From an uncultured Desulfobacterales bacterium (lineage in GTDB: Bacteria > Desulfobacterota > Desulfobacteria > Desulfobacterales > JAFDCJ01), in contig CALZJV010000341.1 in assembly GCA_945787595.1 (NCBI GenBank), positions 1 to 12,762 of the forward strand: a stretch of 12,762 bases of DNA, read 5' to 3'. Below are positions 6,664-12,762 of this stretch, piece by piece. The translations under genes were made by a program, and so were the position numbers. Under the pieces are notes generated by a model. That model searched no databases and was not told the DNA's origin. It saw nothing but the letters and a program-made list of their open reading frames with translations. The first letter of the stretch is position 1. Each line of letters starts with the position of its first letter.

Positions 6664-7819
6664 ATTCACTCCTTATGAATTTTGCCGTATTACTACCCAA
6701 TATAAATTTCGTTTCAGCATCCCTTTTCGCAATTAAATTGCGCCGCGCGCCATCTTCTAAAACTTCTGCTAAAGCGATTTTAGCTGTTTTGGCAGCCAGC
6801 CAGGCAATTTCCGGTGTCCCGTGGCCGCCGCTGCCGACCACAATTTTGGAAAGCGGCGCCCATGACATCACATCCCGGTAACATTCGGCGATACGCAGGG
6901 AAGCCCAGGGTGTCATTTGCCCCATATCCACCCAGACATGGGGGAATCCATGTGCCATCTGACCGGCCTGTTTGGTCCAGGGAAAACCGGCGTGAAGCAG
7001 GATGATTTTTGTTTTTAAAAACTCGGTATTTTTTAAAAAGGGTCCCAATAAAAATGGATCGGCATCATGGATCGGTCCTTTCCACATGCCGCCGGTAAAG
7101 CCGCTGTGGAGGTGAACCGGAACGTCCAGCTCCTGGCACTGAAGCAACGTAGCGGTGAAAACAGCTGTATAGAGTTTTTTGTAGGCTGCGGCATCTCCCG
7201 CTTTTGCCTTGGTAAAAACAGATACGGCTTCGTCTTCCCAGACAGGCAACACGCCAAAGCCAACTTCTTCCGCCAGATGAACCTTTACCCCGACGAAACC
7301 ATCCTTTGTGACTGAATGTTCCAGCGTGTTCTGGAAGTTCTTTATAAGTTCCTGATAGGAGTCGACCTTTTTAACAAGCTGTTGCAGCGGTGGTTCGAAC
7401 TGGAACAGTCTCAGTTTTCTACGGGGCATAAGATCCAGCAAAGGATCATTTATGGGGAGGTCCGTGTCTATTACCGTTGCAACAATCCCGGCATCCTTAT
7501 AAAGCAATTCAACATATGCGGCAAAGTTTTCTGAAGTAAAGCGATTGCGCTCGCGCGCTACAGTGGCCAATTCGGGTGTGCAGTCAAAGAATTTGGACAA
7601 CTGACAGACCATGGTCTGGACAACGCCCATGTAAGGAAAGTGATAACGGAGCGCATCGGTCGCTCCCCACATTCGTGCTTTCGGTACATTCAGGTCGGGA
7701 ATATCACCCATCCCATGAAAAAATTCGCGGGCCAGAAACTCGGGCTCCAGTATTGCTTTCTGGGGGTCATAGGGATGGCAGTGATGGTCGATAAATGGAA
7801 GATCATCAAAGTTCATCAT
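6632..7819 (-). CDS. Amidohydrolase-family (amidohydrolase 2 / FluG-type) protein
   Basis: A 395-residue TIM-barrel metal-dependent hydrolase or decarboxylase of the amidohydrolase superfamily. AAGGAG lies just upstream of tandem ATGs at 7819 and 7816. The expected metal and active-site positions are visible as IDHHCHP (H13, H15), GFVGVKVHL (K179), VPVHLHSG (H236, H238) and ILLHAGFPW (H276). The last strand reads VVGSGGHGTPE (residues 327-337). FluG-like relatives have S-T-D-G/A-H there, so the usual metal or proton-shuttling Asp is Gly331 (codon GGC, one base from GAC). The enzyme may therefore use a different mechanism or be impaired. It lies between a MOP-fold exporter gene and a 2-hydroxyacid dehydrogenase that overlaps its end, so a shared pathway acting on a small carboxylic or amide compound is likely. 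The substrate is unknown. Confidence 0.85.
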   Translation of the reverse strand: MMNFDDLPFIDHHCHPYDPQKAILEPEFLAREFFHGMGDIPDLNVPKARMWGATDALRYHFPYMGVVQTMVCQLSKFFDCTPELATVARERNRFTSENFAAYVELLYKDAGIVATVIDTDLPINDPLLDLMPRRKLRLFQFEPPLQQLVKKVDSYQELIKNFQNTLEHSVTKDGFVGVKVHLAEEVGFGVLPVWEDEAVSVFTKAKAGDAAAYKKLYTAVFTATLLQCQELDVPVHLHSGFTGGMWKGPIHDADPFLLGPFLKNTEFLKTKIILLHAGFPWTKQAGQMAHGFPHVWVDMGQMTPWASLRIAECYRDVMSWAPLSKIVVGSGGHGTPEIAWLAAKTAKIALAEVLEDGARRNLIAKRDAETKFILGSNTAKFIRSEYAFAKTVGSG

Positions 7820-7907
7820 ATTCTCTCCTTATTGAATTCATCTTATCATAGCCTATTAATAGTAGTGAATTTTGCTTTTTGTTGCTTTGCTAAAATTTGA
7901 GCCACAT

Positions 7908-9221
7908 TTAACTGACGCTAAGTGATCCAAACAGAGTTTGGTGCCTTCGAATCTGGTGCCATAAGTACCAGCCCAGCAGGATCGTTTCTGCCGCGAAGGC
8001 ACCGGCAAAGGAAAAAACACCTAACACGGCGCCGTTCAAATGAGGATATAAAAACGCGAGAAAACCGATTCCGGCAAATACGACCAGTCGAACCCCTGCG
8101 GATACTGCAATCACAAAGGTTTTTCGCATCGAGGAAAGGGTGCCGCGCAGCGTGGCCGCAGTGGCCCAAAAGATGGCAATCAGAAAAATAAGCCTTACCG
8201 CGTTTTTACAGTACCCGCTCAGTTCTGCTGTCAATCCCATCATAGCCCCCAATATCAATTCATTCAACGGCGTATAAAACAGCACGAAAATCAGACCGCA
8301 GTAAAACAGGATCAAGCCAAAGGTAAATTGAAACATCGCCGGCAGGTCCTCTCGACCGTGGACCAGCGACTGGGAGGTCTGGACCAGATTGCGCGGTCCT
8401 GCCAAAATGATCCGTACGAGTCCGTAAACAATGCCAAAGGACGCGATGGCCAGATCCGGGTTTTTCAGTTGACCCAGAAAAAAATTGAGCACGAACATGA
8501 CCCCGTTTTCGGTTACTTGCATCAGCATCAGCGGCCAGGAAAAAGACCAGAATTCTTTGGCACCAGCCGGTTGGTCGGCGTTTTTCTTCAGATTCAGGAA
8601 ATATGGTCGCGTCACGACAACCATATAGGTCGCCTCGACCGTCATGCCGGAGACAGTTGCCATCGCTCCCACAACGGCCCCGTCAAACCAGATGGAAAAA
8701 ACAAACAAAAAACCGACCAGGCTGACCAGTCGGACTGCGGTCGCGTAAGTAATCAGGATGGTTCGGCGTTTGTTCATGGCCATGGCGTAGCAGAGGTTCC
8801 TGATCAGGATCGGGAAGGCCCAAAAGCCCATAATTGCAGAGGCCCATCTGGCTTGGCTGACGACACCGGGGCTGGCGCCCATCCAACCACCGAATACAAT
8901 ATCTCCGACAGGGGTCAGCGCAATCAGCTCGACCCCAAAAAACGGTAACAGAACCAAGATAAGGCAAAACCGCAGCAAGCGCCTGAAAGAAGTTCGATCC
9001 GTGATAAAGCAAATGCCGGTTTGAATGGTGGCCATGGTAACCCCGCCGGCCATGATATTCAACCCGAACGCAATACTGAAGGCGGCAATGATTTCCTTGG
9101 GAGCCAGAAGACGGGCCAGAAAAGCATTGGTGATGGCGTGGGACAGCTGGATCAGTTCTGACATGAATATCAGGGGCAGGAAAAAGAGGAGAATCGTTTT
9201 GAGTGTCAGTCGATCTTGCAT
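7908..9221 (-). CDS. MATE / MOP-superfamily multidrug or metabolite exporter
   Basis: A polytopic inner-membrane protein of 437 residues with about twelve hydrophobic segments in two similar halves. The first helix of each half carries the same style of sequence (LPLIFMSELIQLSHAITNAF near the N-terminus, WPLMLMQVTENGVMFVLNFF near residue 230). Each half also has a matching R-x-x-x-x-A/S-M-x-K-R/x-T turn. This duplication and spacing are typical of the MOP flippase fold, including MATE and ANK-type proteins. The ATG at 9221 is chosen because TGGAG lies 4 bases upstream; the ATG at 9236 has no recognisable site and would add five residues. It is the first gene of the minus-strand set and sits 88 bp from the amidohydrolase gene with no terminator between, so cotranscription is likely. 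Direction of transport and substrate are unknown. Confidence 0.8.
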   Translation of the reverse strand: MQDRLTLKTILLFFLPLIFMSELIQLSHAITNAFLARLLAPKEIIAAFSIAFGLNIMAGGVTMATIQTGICFITDRTSFRRLLRFCLILVLLPFFGVELIALTPVGDIVFGGWMGASPGVVSQARWASAIMGFWAFPILIRNLCYAMAMNKRRTILITYATAVRLVSLVGFLFVFSIWFDGAVVGAMATVSGMTVEATYMVVVTRPYFLNLKKNADQPAGAKEFWSFSWPLMLMQVTENGVMFVLNFFLGQLKNPDLAIASFGIVYGLVRIILAGPRNLVQTSQSLVHGREDLPAMFQFTFGLILFYCGLIFVLFYTPLNELILGAMMGLTAELSGYCKNAVRLIFLIAIFWATAATLRGTLSSMRKTFVIAVSAGVRLVVFAGIGFLAFLYPHLNGAVLGVFSFAGAFAAETILLGWYLWHQIRRHQTLFGSLSVS

Positions 9222-9339
9222 TAAACTCCAAAACATACCGGTTCAGATAGAACGATACCGGCGGCTGAATTATATTTATCAATTTTTTCAATATGATCTG
9301 TCGAACATTGCCTGACAGGTTTCCTGTGGCCTTTTCGCT

Positions 9340-9367
9340 TTGACATACGAAAAACAGGCTTTATATG
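9340..9367 (+). promoter_or_regulatory. Candidate sigma-70 promoter
   Basis: TTGACA at 9340-9345 is a perfect -35 hexamer. It is followed after 16 bases by TATATG at 9362-9367, which matches four of six -10 positions. It points at the 34-codon ORF starting at 9452, leaving a 5' leader of roughly 75-80 bases. It could equally drive a small RNA. Confidence 0.4.
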
Positions 9368-9451
9368 CTGAACCGGCGATATTAAGTCAGAGGGTCAGCT
9401 CACAGGGCCATCTTCTAACAGCCTTGTCTGGCTTAATCAAGGAGAATAAGT

Positions 9452-9556
9452 ATGTGTGATCGGCTGATGGAAGAATTGGATCATCTTCAAATGGGTGGAC
9501 AAAAAGAAGGGGGGTATTGTGCAAATTCAAATCAAGTTGACATCCGGTATCTTTGA
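9452..9556 (+). CDS. Possible small protein, 34 residues, unknown function
   Basis: The ATG at 9452 is preceded by AAGGAG (9439-9444) at 7-base spacing and lies downstream of a plausible promoter. The product begins MCDRLMEELDHLQMGG, is hydrophilic and acidic at the start, holds two cysteines (residues 2 and 24), and has no membrane segment or recognised domain. It may be a real small protein, a leader peptide, or the remnant of a longer gene. Chance occurrence of an ORF this short is quite possible, and only the combined promoter and ribosome-binding signals argue for it. Confidence 0.25.
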   Translation: MCDRLMEELDHLQMGGQKEGGYCANSNQVDIRYL

Positions 9557-9627
9557 AGGTTTAAATTTGTCGCCCAAGAAAAATTTTGCCAATTAGAAAT
9601 TATTTGCATTTCCGCTTTTGTAAAAAT

Positions 9628-10959
9628 TTAGACAGAATAGCTGTTTATTTGTTTTAACTTTTTCCATAATGTTGTTCGGCTGATTCCCAGTAACTTAGCT
9701 GCTTTGGTTTTGCAGAAGCATGAGGCCTCCAAGGCCTTTTTGATTGTTTCATATTCATTCTGGTTATTGTTTGTCCTCAGCTGATCCTTAAGAGAGGTCG
9801 ACTCTGAACTGATATTTGGTATAAATTCTTGGGGACGATATTCTAATAATTCAATAAACAGCTCATCAAAAACGTTCATGCTGAATCCCGAGTCGCATAT
9901 CAGAAAAAGTCGTTCTATAAAGTTTTTCAGCTGACGAACATTTCCGGGCCAACAGTATTCCTGTAATTTTTTTATGCATCTGTCGGGGATTTGGAACGGC
10001 TCTTTTTGATGCTCCAGGGACAAAATTTTCAAAAACTTCTCTGAGAGATAAGGAAGATCTTCGAGCCTGTTTCTGAGCGGGGGTATATTTATATTTAACA
10101 CGTTCAGTCTGAAAAACAGATCTTCCCGAAACCTGCCTTTATTTACTTCTTCGACCAACTCCTGGTTTGAAGCAGCGATAACACGCACATTGACAGGAAT
10201 AATCCGATCGGCACCGATACGCATCACTTCTCTTTCCTGAAGAACACGCAACAGATGTCTTTGAACATTTTGTGAAGTGGCGCCGATTTCATCGAGAAAA
10301 ATGGTGCCCTTGTGGGCGGTTTCAAATAAGCCGGGTTTGCCGCCCTTTCTGGATCCGGTGAAAGATCCTTCTTCGTAACCAAACAGTTCACTTTCCAGTA
10401 GTTGTTCGGATAGTGCTGCACAGTTTATTGATACGAAGGCCTGTTTTGCTCTTTGACTCAGGTTGTGAATACTTTGAGCAAGTATCTCTTTTCCTGTTCC
10501 GGTTTCACCAATAATTATAATTGTCGAACCAGTTGCAGCAAATTGTTTAACCCTTTCGATCATTTTTTTCATACCGTCGCTTTTATATATCAAGTCCGAC
10601 AGGTTGTATTTCGCGATCAGTCCTTTGGAAAGTGATCGTCTGATTTCAGTTTCGACCGCCATCACATTGGAGGCGTCTTTGAAGGTTGTTACGCCACCGA
10701 CAGCTTCACCGTTTATGATTATCGGAATATGATTGAACACAAAAAGTTCGCTGCCGATTCGTTCGATTTTGTCGGCTATGGGCAGTTGGGTGGAAATTAC
10801 ATTCATACCGGTTGACTGAGACAGAAGATCGTTGACGGATCTATCAGCCGCAGTTTTCTGGTCTACCTTTAAAAGCGCATGCGCCTTTTCATTGATGGTG
10901 GTTATGTTTCCTTCACGGTCATATGCAATGACCCCATCTGAGACCCGGTCGATGATCAA
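9628..10959 (-). CDS. PAS-AAA+-Fis sigma-54-dependent transcriptional activator, C-terminal part of a frameshifted gene
   Basis: This frame encodes the effector part of an enhancer-binding protein that remodels RNA polymerase-sigma-54 by ATP hydrolysis. Numbered from the TTG at 10959, a PAS-like domain spans about residues 3-95 (DGVIAYDREGNITTINEKA). The AAA+ core follows with Walker A GETGTGKE (151-158), the sigma-54 contact loop GSFTGS (198-203; the classical form is GAFTGA), Walker B GTIFLDEI (218-225) and the arginine-finger region FREDLFFRLN (277-286). A Fis-type helix-turn-helix (TKAAKLLGISRTTLWKKLK) closes the protein near 418-437. The true reading frame extends upstream of 10959 through SEEAIDSTLDSA and a linker helix to about 11094, which shows it once continued from the PrpR-N domain encoded by the overlapping upstream frame. 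Whether a separate polypeptide is made from the TTG is unclear, since no strong ribosome binding site precedes it. Confidence 0.88.
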   Translation of the reverse strand: MIIDRVSDGVIAYDREGNITTINEKAHALLKVDQKTAADRSVNDLLSQSTGMNVISTQLPIADKIERIGSELFVFNHIPIIINGEAVGGVTTFKDASNVMAVETEIRRSLSKGLIAKYNLSDLIYKSDGMKKMIERVKQFAATGSTIIIIGETGTGKEILAQSIHNLSQRAKQAFVSINCAALSEQLLESELFGYEEGSFTGSRKGGKPGLFETAHKGTIFLDEIGATSQNVQRHLLRVLQEREVMRIGADRIIPVNVRVIAASNQELVEEVNKGRFREDLFFRLNVLNINIPPLRNRLEDLPYLSEKFLKILSLEHQKEPFQIPDRCIKKLQEYCWPGNVRQLKNFIERLFLICDSGFSMNVFDELFIELLEYRPQEFIPNISSESTSLKDQLRTNNNQNEYETIKKALEASCFCKTKAAKLLGISRTTLWKKLKQINSYSV

Positions 10960-11528
10960 ACTGAAACGATGTGATTTTTCCTGCTCGATACGATTGTAGT
11001 TGGCAACGGATATAGCACTATCCAGGGTGGAATCGATTGCTTCTTCAGAGGTTTGGGTTCTACAGCGGAAGATGTGGAGCCTCCCACCATGGCATCAAAC
11101 TCTTCACAGCGGGTGGATATCAGGTGTTGCATGTCCTTGTAATTCTTGCAGACGGACTGCGTCAAGCGGATGTTGAACAGTTCATTTGCGAACTCGATTC
11201 CTTTCATTCGTTTGGTAAAAGAAACCAGCAGAATGTTTCTTCCAAAATTTGCCGCTTCCCGTATGCATTTGAGCAAATCGATCGTTGACAGGGGGAAAGC
11301 CAACACCGGAACCCGGATATGATTTCTGACCAAAGGGACCGTGCCGCCTCTTGCCAGAACCACCTCTGTTCCATCGGATTCCATTTCTTTTGCAGCTTCA
11401 ATTGCGTCATCAAGCCCTAAATAGGCAAATTGAATATCGATGCCCTTTTCAATGGCGAGTTCTCTAGTCTTGTCGACAAGCGACCGACCTGATGAAACCA
11501 TACCGATTTTAATTTGTGTCATTTGCAC
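10956..11528 (-). CDS. PrpR-N sensor domain of the sigma-54 activator, N-terminal part of a frameshifted gene
   Basis: The frame gives the N-terminal PrpR-type ligand-sensing domain, as in the propionate-catabolism activator, with the signature ARGGTVPLVRNHIRVPV (residues 59-75), DLLKCIREA and FDAMVGGSTSS (145-154). The ATG at 11522 with AAGGG upstream is the likelier start; the GTG at 11528 is the frame maximum. After GGST the protein should continue with about 17 residues to a SGEES-like motif. Instead the reading frame is lost and about 37 unrelated residues follow to the stop. The expected continuation (SEEAIDSTLDSA, then the PAS domain) lies in the -1 frame from about 11049 downward. Both the frame change and roughly ten missing residues point to a deletion of 3n+1 bases, such as 28 or 31. 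A sequencing or assembly error would not easily explain missing residues. PrpR relatives respond to organic-acid metabolites such as 2-methylcitrate; the ligand here is unknown. Confidence 0.82.
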   Translation of the reverse strand: MQMTQIKIGMVSSGRSLVDKTRELAIEKGIDIQFAYLGLDDAIEAAKEMESDGTEVVLARGGTVPLVRNHIRVPVLAFPLSTIDLLKCIREAANFGRNILLVSFTKRMKGIEFANELFNIRLTQSVCKNYKDMQHLISTRCEEFDAMVGGSTSSAVEPKPLKKQSIPPWIVLYPLPTTIVSSRKNHIVSV

Positions 11529-11547
11529 ACCCTTTTGTTAAAATTAA

Positions 11548-11562
11548 TTAACAAATCGTTAA
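11548..11562. promoter_or_regulatory. Dyad operator 1, TTAAC-N5-GTTAA
   Basis: TTAACAAATCGTTAA is a perfect 5-base inverted repeat with a 5-base spacer. It matches dyad 3 (11662-11676) at 13 of 15 positions. It overlaps a second symmetric element, TTTGTTAA-N6-TTAACAAA (11534-11555). It ends about 26 bases upstream of the regulator's ATG, a position suited to autoregulation, and is about 176 bases upstream of the -24/-12 promoter of the aconitase gene. Confidence 0.6.
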
Positions 11563-11611
11563 AACAAGATGAACTAAATGTCAACAAACTATAACGTTGC
11601 TGGGTTGAAAA

Positions 11612-11636
11612 TTAACACGATCAGAGGATCGGTTAA
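11612..11636. promoter_or_regulatory. Dyad operator 2 or hairpin, TTAAC...GTTAA
   Basis: This element has the same outer words as the other two dyads (TTAAC and GTTAA) but a longer spacer, which contains a further inverted pair CGATC / GATCG around AGAG. With one bulged A it forms a near-perfect 10-bp stem, so it could act as DNA dyad or as an RNA hairpin. It lies midway between dyads 1 and 3. Confidence 0.45.
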
Positions 11637-11661
11637 ACCCCCAAGCCAGCCCTAAAATAAC

Positions 11662-11676
11662 TTAACTAGTCGTTAA
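11662..11676. promoter_or_regulatory. Dyad operator 3, TTAAC-N5-GTTAA
   Basis: TTAACTAGTCGTTAA is a perfect 5-base inverted repeat with a 5-base spacer, nearly identical to dyad 1. Its end is 61 bases from the start of the -24 element at 11738, well placed for an upstream activator site bound by the Fis-type helix-turn-helix of a sigma-54 activator. Confidence 0.6.
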
Positions 11677-11737
11677 TATAGAATTATTATACATATGGCG
11701 GCTAACAAAAGTGGTAATATCATATTTTTTCCAAGGG

Positions 11738-11753
11738 TGGCATGATGTTTGAA
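11738..11753 (+). promoter_or_regulatory. Candidate sigma-54 (-24/-12) promoter for the aconitase-family gene
   Basis: TGGCAT at 11738-11743, a 5-base spacer, and TTGAA at 11749-11753 match the consensus TGGCAC-N5-TTGCA except for C to T in the -24 part and the C of the -12 GC. Initiation would fall near 11765, giving a leader of about 60 bases. A second TGGCAT at 11763-11768 has a poorer -12 partner. The divergent sigma-54 activator gene and the upstream dyads support the call. Confidence 0.55.
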
Positions 11754-11825
11754 ATTGAGTTTTGGCATTGTGATGTGAAAACAAATTTATAGCTGTGCCC
11801 AATAGCAATGAGAAAGAGAGGAAGA

Positions 11826-12762
11826 ATGGGATTGACAGTTACAGAAAAATTAATATCAGCAGCAATAGTAGAAGGCGAGATGAAGAAGGGTCAGCGGATC
11901 GGGATTCGTGCTGATCAAACCTTGTCCCATGACGTGAACGGGATCATGTCTTACCTGGTGTTAGAAGCCATGGGTGTTGAAAAGGTCAAAGCGGAATTGT
12001 CTGTTCATTATATGGATCATAACTTGATTCAGGCAGATTTCAAGAATGCCGACGATCACAGCTATCTTTATGATATTACATCAAAATTAGGAGTTATTAC
12101 TGCCCGCAAAGGCAGTGGTATTTGCCATCAGCTCCATTTAGAGCATTGGGGCATACCGGGTAAGTCATTAATCGGTGCGGATTCGCACACCGTGGCGGCC
12201 GGTGGAATCGGCATGCTTTCCATCGGTGTCGGGGGTTTCGACGGGGCCATGACGATGGCGGGTGAGCCGTTTTACTTCAAAATGCCCGAAATTATAAATG
12301 TCAGGCTTTGCGGTAAATTGCAGCCTTTCGTTACGGCAAAAAATATTATTCTGGAAGTATTGCGCCAAATTTCAGTCAGAGGCGGTGTCGGAAAAATTTT
12401 AGAATATAGCGGTCCGGGGATTGCAAACTTAAATGTTGCCGAGAGGTCGACCATAACCAATATGGGGGCTGAAACCGGAGCAACCACATCGGTTTTTCCC
12501 AGTGATGAAAACACCAGAAGGTGGATGTGTGCCTACCATCGTGAAGAACAGTGGGTTCCTCTTGAAGCCGATTCTGACGCGGCTTATGATGAAGTCATCG
12601 AAATCGATTTGTCCAATCTGGAACCGTTGATTGCATTGCCGCATCAACCGGATAAAGTTGTTCCGGTCAGGGAGGTGGCAGGCGTTAAAGTCGATCAGGT
12701 TATGATGGGCAGTTGTACCAACACGTCATTGAATGACATCCTTTCAATTGCACATATCCTGA
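11826..12762 (+). CDS. Aconitase-family hydratase (aconitate hydratase-like, about 640-residue bacterial type), partial at window end
   Basis: The ATG at 11826 has GAGAGG just upstream; 312 codons are visible before the window ends. The protein is an iron-sulfur dehydratase/hydratase of the aconitase superfamily. By-eye alignment with mitochondrial aconitase places Asp100-His101 at D64-H65 (MDHN), His147 at H101 (GICHQ), Asp165-Ser166-His167 at D119-S120-H121 (GADSHT), Asn258 and Glu262 at N212 and E216 (TNMGAETGATTSVFPSDE), and the first cluster cysteine at C297 (GSCTN). The residue matching substrate-binding Gln72 is His35 in TLSHDVNG, which resembles the HD-V/T pattern of isopropylmalate isomerases. 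The substrate may therefore not be citrate. The remaining cluster cysteines and swivel domain lie beyond the window. The gene is divergent from a PrpR-type activator and preceded by a sigma-54 promoter, suggesting induction by an organic-acid signal. Confidence 0.9.
   Translation, partial: MGLTVTEKLISAAIVEGEMKKGQRIGIRADQTLSHDVNGIMSYLVLEAMGVEKVKAELSVHYMDHNLIQADFKNADDHSYLYDITSKLGVITARKGSGICHQLHLEHWGIPGKSLIGADSHTVAAGGIGMLSIGVGGFDGAMTMAGEPFYFKMPEIINVRLCGKLQPFVTAKNIILEVLRQISVRGGVGKILEYSGPGIANLNVAERSTITNMGAETGATTSVFPSDENTRRWMCAYHREEQWVPLEADSDAAYDEVIEIDLSNLEPLIALPHQPDKVVPVREVAGVKVDQVMMGSCTNTSLNDILSIAHIL

Larger units (their letters stand above)
9222..9627. other. Intergenic region between exporter gene and sigma-54 regulator
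   Basis: The minus strand should hold the promoter of the exporter operon. A TATAAT word lies at 9269-9274 on that strand, but no matching -35 is found at the usual distance. The plus strand holds a better promoter candidate at 9340-9367 and a short ORF with a good ribosome binding site at 9452 (both listed). A small hairpin ACAGG-TTT-CCTGT at 9315-9327 is not followed by a T-run. No terminator for the regulator gene was recognised. Confidence 0.4.

Noticed and set aside
8328..8948. Plus-strand 206-residue ORF opposite the exporter gene
   Set aside because: It is the antisense shadow of a clear membrane-protein gene, with a low-complexity, charged translation and no domain.
9269..9297. Sigma-70 promoter for the exporter operon using the minus-strand TATAAT
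   Set aside because: The -10 word is perfect, but there is no acceptable -35 at 16-18 bases, and the region is AT-rich, so chance is likely.
9315..9327. Hairpin ACAGG-TTT-CCTGT as a Rho-independent terminator
   Set aside because: The stem is only 5 bp and no T-run follows on either strand.
11040..11070. Programmed -1 frameshifting at CCCAAAC joining the two halves of the activator
   Set aside because: The heptamer is not in the X-XXY-YYZ register relative to the upstream frame, there is no evident downstream stimulatory structure, and residues are missing as well as the frame being changed. A deletion explains both.

Overview
The window looks like a chromosomal stretch from a strictly or facultatively anaerobic Deltaproteobacterium (Desulfobacterota, Desulfobacterales-like). 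This is an inference from gene style: moderate GC, a deltaproteobacterial type of acyl-CoA ligase, a PrpR-type sigma-54 activator, an aconitase of the roughly 640-residue bacterial type, and intergenic regions holding imperfect AT-rich inverted repeats and purine-rich degenerate repeats. No rRNA, tRNA, CRISPR array, transposase or phage gene was seen.

Layout. (1) 1-503: the last codons of a probable thiolase, a short signal-peptide ORF that stops after 47 residues, and a degenerate inverted repeat of about 200 bp. (2) 504-4033, plus strand: a two-gene operon of a long/medium-chain acyl-CoA (AMP-forming) ligase and an alpha/beta-hydrolase fused to a multispan membrane domain, coupled by an ATGA overlap. 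(3) 4034-4565: a strongly purine-biased degenerate repeat tract, then AT-rich spacer. (4) 4566-4940: the N-terminal half of a SAM methyltransferase, cut off where it meets the convergent AbrB gene. (5) 4942-9221, minus strand: a probable metabolic operon, in transcription order a MATE/MOP-fold exporter, a FluG-type amidohydrolase, a D-2-hydroxyacid dehydrogenase overlapping the previous gene by 32 bp and, after a 216 bp gap, a half-length AbrB-type membrane protein. (6) 9222-9627: a gap with a candidate sigma-70 promoter and a 34-codon ORF. (7) 9628-11528, minus strand: a PrpR-N/PAS/AAA+/Fis sigma-54 activator split by a frameshift, apparently with a small deletion. (8) 11523-11825: a divergent control region with three TTAAC...GTTAA dyads and a -24/-12 promoter. 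(9) 11826 to the window end, plus strand: an aconitase-family hydratase, cut by the window edge.

How the parts may work together (inference). The ligase/hydrolase pair could release an acyl group at the membrane and activate it to acyl-CoA. The minus-strand cluster combines hydrolysis or decarboxylation of a small carboxylate, redox at a 2-hydroxy/2-oxo acid, and membrane export. The split activator, the repeated dyads and the -24/-12 promoter form a textbook sigma-54 module pointed at the aconitase homologue. The strongest leads are the repeated dyad in that module, the broken state of its regulator, the Asp-to-Gly change at a metal-ligand position of the amidohydrolase, and a Gln-to-His change at an aconitase substrate-binding position.
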